The notes under the pieces: generated by a model
Seen by the model: the letters and a program-made list of their open reading frames with translations, nothing else
What the model was told of the DNA's origin: nothing
Databases searched by the model: none
Part shown: in pieces, positions 6,291-8,053 of the stretch
Numbering within the stretch: the first letter of the stretch is position 1
How the letters are laid out: every line of letters starts with the position of its first letter
Origin: Gammaproteobacteria bacterium
GTDB lineage: Bacteria > Pseudomonadota > Gammaproteobacteria > UBA6429 > Thiohalophilaceae
Assembly: GCA_029880425.1 (NCBI GenBank)
Contig: JAOUOK010000054.1
Location: 1-8,053 of the forward strand
Reading direction: 5' to 3'
DNA length: 8,053 bases
Position numbers and translations under genes: made by a program

Positions 6291-6325
6291 AACAGCGGGT
6301 AATTTTAATCAATTTTGAGTGTTAG

Positions 6326-7780
6326 ATGACAGATAAGAACATAAATAAATGGATTGAATTGGCAGAACAAAAACCTGTGCCTGTCCTTAAGCATACTATT
6401 AAGGAGTTACGGGGTTTATGCCGCCAGGAAGATATTCCAATTAAGGAAATCACACATGTTGTCGAGCGTGACCCCAGTCTGGTTGTGCATATTCTGCATG
6501 AATCAAATAAACGACGGAAAGGTCGTTTATCAAGTGAAATAACACATATTAACCAGGCTTTCCGGTTGATGGGTACAGATCAATTAACCAGGCTTCCCGA
6601 TGCTTTACCTGCCATCGGTGATGTATTAGAAGGCCAAGCAAAATTTCGCCTTTTGCAAACATTTAACCGCGCCTATCATGCCGCACGTTTTGCAACTGAC
6701 TGGGCCGCATTACGCAGGGATATGACACCTGATGAAGTTTTTACTGCAACTCATCTTCATTTTCTTGGGGAAATGGTTGTTGCAATGCATGCACCTGAAC
6801 TTCTAGATAAAATTGCAAAGTATAAAATAGAAAAGCATGTTGCTTCTGAAGAAGCGCAATTCTTAACACTTGGTTTTACTTTAGATGAACTAAGTTTAGC
6901 GTTAGCAGAAAAATGGCAATTCCCCATCCTGGTTAAAGAAGCCCTGCATCCTGAAAATGCGAATAAACCGCGTGCATATGGCATTATGCTTGGTGTGCAA
7001 TTATCACGAATAGTATGCCATGAAGGCTGGAATTGTAATGCGACAATTAAAATCCAGAAAACTGTTGCAGAATGGTTAGGTATAAAATTATCTACACTGA
7101 TCAATCGAACCCATATCATTGCAGCAGAGATCGCACGAGAAATTCCACAATACGACACACCAGCTTATGCACGAACACTACCCTTAATTAATGAGTATAC
7201 AGAAGATGATGAAGAAAAATCAGATGAAGTGCCGGATGAACATAATATACAGGCTACACTATGCCTGATTCCTCAATTACCCCTGTTAAAGGAAATGGTA
7301 AAAAGTTTAACCACCCTGTCGGTTTCAGAAACGACTGAAGAAAAACTTATCCAGTTAATTCTTAATACAATGCATGATGGTGTTGGTTTAAACCGGGTTG
7401 TGTTTTGTCATTACAATGAAGAAGAAAGATTGCTTAAACCATTTATGATTAAAGGTACAGAAAACGACTTCGTTTTTAATCGGTTTATTATTGAAGTTAA
7501 TAATGCTAATCTTTTCACCCACTTAATAAAAAAGCAGCAAGCACTGTTAATTAATGACTTAAACAGGTCAACATACTGGAAGTTAGTTCAACCCGAGTTT
7601 CAAAAACTTATTAACAATAATTCATTTGTTGTGATGTCAATTTTCAGAAAAGGAAAGCCTTACGGCTTGTTTTATGCGGACCGTCATACATCTAATTGCC
7701 AACTGGATGAAAGAAGTTATAATTATTTTAAAACGATTTGTATACACACAGCAAAAATCCTGGAACAAATTAAAAATTAA
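6326..7780 (+). CDS. HDOD domain signalling protein with C-terminal GAF-like domain
   Basis: A 484-residue soluble cytoplasmic protein with two parts. Residues about 15-215 form an HDOD domain: PVPVLKHTIKELRGLC, then HVVERDPSLVVHIL (44-57), a large helical core, and THLHFLGEMVV (142-152) where true HD phosphohydrolases have an HD pair. Here H145 is followed by Phe, so hydrolytic activity is unlikely, as in most HDOD proteins. An acidic linker (about 290-305, TEDDEEKSDE) leads to a GAF-like domain (about 320-480) ending in KPYGLFYADR (444-453) and a final helix. HDOD proteins act as regulatory scaffolds in motility, virulence and second-messenger signalling. The ligand of the GAF part and the partner are unknown. 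The start ATG has only a weak GAG upstream. It is divergent from motA with 230 bases between, and ends 8 bases from the recR stop. Confidence 0.85.
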   Translation: MTDKNINKWIELAEQKPVPVLKHTIKELRGLCRQEDIPIKEITHVVERDPSLVVHILHESNKRRKGRLSSEITHINQAFRLMGTDQLTRLPDALPAIGDVLEGQAKFRLLQTFNRAYHAARFATDWAALRRDMTPDEVFTATHLHFLGEMVVAMHAPELLDKIAKYKIEKHVASEEAQFLTLGFTLDELSLALAEKWQFPILVKEALHPENANKPRAYGIMLGVQLSRIVCHEGWNCNATIKIQKTVAEWLGIKLSTLINRTHIIAAEIAREIPQYDTPAYARTLPLINEYTEDDEEKSDEVPDEHNIQATLCLIPQLPLLKEMVKSLTTLSVSETTEEKLIQLILNTMHDGVGLNRVVFCHYNEEERLLKPFMIKGTENDFVFNRFIIEVNNANLFTHLIKKQQALLINDLNRSTYWKLVQPEFQKLINNNSFVVMSIFRKGKPYGLFYADRHTSNCQLDERSYNYFKTICIHTAKILEQIKN

Positions 7781-7788
7781 CGGTTTAA

Positions 7789-8053
7789 TCAGAAATTTTG
7801 CCTGCCCGTAAATGCGCGTGATAACGTTGTACTGTTTACATATTCTAGCTCACCACCAACAGGAACACCGTGAGCAATCCTGCTTGCAGTAATGTTGCGG
7901 CTGTTGACCATTTCACTGATATAATGTGCTGTAGCTTCACCTTCTACTGTAAAGTTTGTCGCCAGCACCACTTCTTTAATTTCACCCTGATCCAGCCTGC
8001 TAGCTAACATGTTTAGTCCAATTTCTTCAGGTCCAATGCCATCTAGTGGCGAT
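7789..8053 (-). CDS. recR: Recombination mediator protein RecR, C-terminal part (runs off the right edge)
   Basis: The frame enters from the window edge and encodes 87 complete residues, so the apparent ATG at 8010 is internal. It starts [16 protein letters not shown], continues with the Toprim-associated [19 protein letters not shown] and ends in [31 protein letters not shown], the usual RecR C-terminus. RecR works with RecO (and RecF) to load RecA on gapped single-stranded DNA. One residue is unusual: the normally conserved ATNPTVEGE reads ATNFTVEGE. The N-terminal helix-hairpin-helix and zinc finger are outside the window. By family habit dnaX and the YbaB nucleoid protein would be expected upstream, beyond the right edge. 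Confidence 0.95.
   Translation of the reverse strand, partial: SPLDGIGPEEIGLNMLASRLDQGEIKEVVLATNFTVEGEATAHYISEMVNSRNITASRIAHGVPVGGELEYVNSTTLSRAFTGRQNF

Noticed and set aside
6757..7158. 133-codon minus-strand frame opposite the HDOD-GAF gene
   Set aside because: The plus-strand gene explains the region; this antisense frame lacks recognisable motifs.
1..8053. CRISPR array, defence island, transposon ends, prophage or tRNA genes
   Set aside because: No spaced direct repeats, transposase or integrase motifs, or tRNA-like cloverleaf were seen on either strand; the content is core genes throughout.

Overview
The window is an ordinary-looking piece of an AT-rich gammaproteobacterial chromosome. 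The evidence is the very close match of Orn, MotA and MotB to enterobacterial and pseudomonad residue numbering, and the gene order orn ... rsgA, motB, motA, which as I recall also occurs in Pseudomonas. Species cannot be fixed from the sequence. I see no rRNA, tRNA, CRISPR array, transposon or phage gene.

Layout, left to right. (1) On the minus strand, fliL followed by the N-terminus of fliM starts a flagellar switch/export operon. It is preceded by a well-formed sigma-54 type promoter. (2) orn (oligoribonuclease), also on the minus strand, ends in a probable terminator hairpin that separates it from fliL. (3) A plus-strand operon runs divergently from orn: an Ste24-like M48 membrane metalloprotease, a small periplasmic monohaem cytochrome c, a hidden 59-codon ORF, and rsgA (circularly permuted ribosome-assembly GTPase). 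(4) motA and motB (flagellar stator) lie on the minus strand, tail-to-tail with rsgA, behind a FliA (sigma-28) type promoter. (5) Divergent from motA is a 484-residue HDOD-GAF signalling protein, with a weaker FliA-like promoter. (6) The C-terminal part of recR lies on the minus strand, tail-to-tail with the HDOD-GAF gene.

How the parts work together. The flagellar genes flank an RNA-turnover/ribosome-assembly and envelope block. FliL and FliM (basal body, switch) would be transcribed by sigma-54 with a flagellar activator, and MotA/MotB later by FliA, which matches the flagellar hierarchy of polar-flagellated gammaproteobacteria. The HDOD-GAF protein shares the motA regulatory region and may be a motility-linked sensor; that is inference from position.

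The least explained element is the 59-residue ORF between the cytochrome and rsgA. It has a good ribosome binding site, a GTG start and a 4-base ATGA overlap with rsgA, whose own start lacks a ribosome binding site. Its C-terminal half weakly resembles the core of pterin-4a-carbinolamine dehydratase but lacks the catalytic histidine pair and the C-terminus, so it may be a decayed phhB kept as a translational lead-in for rsgA. I found no convincing new multi-gene system here.
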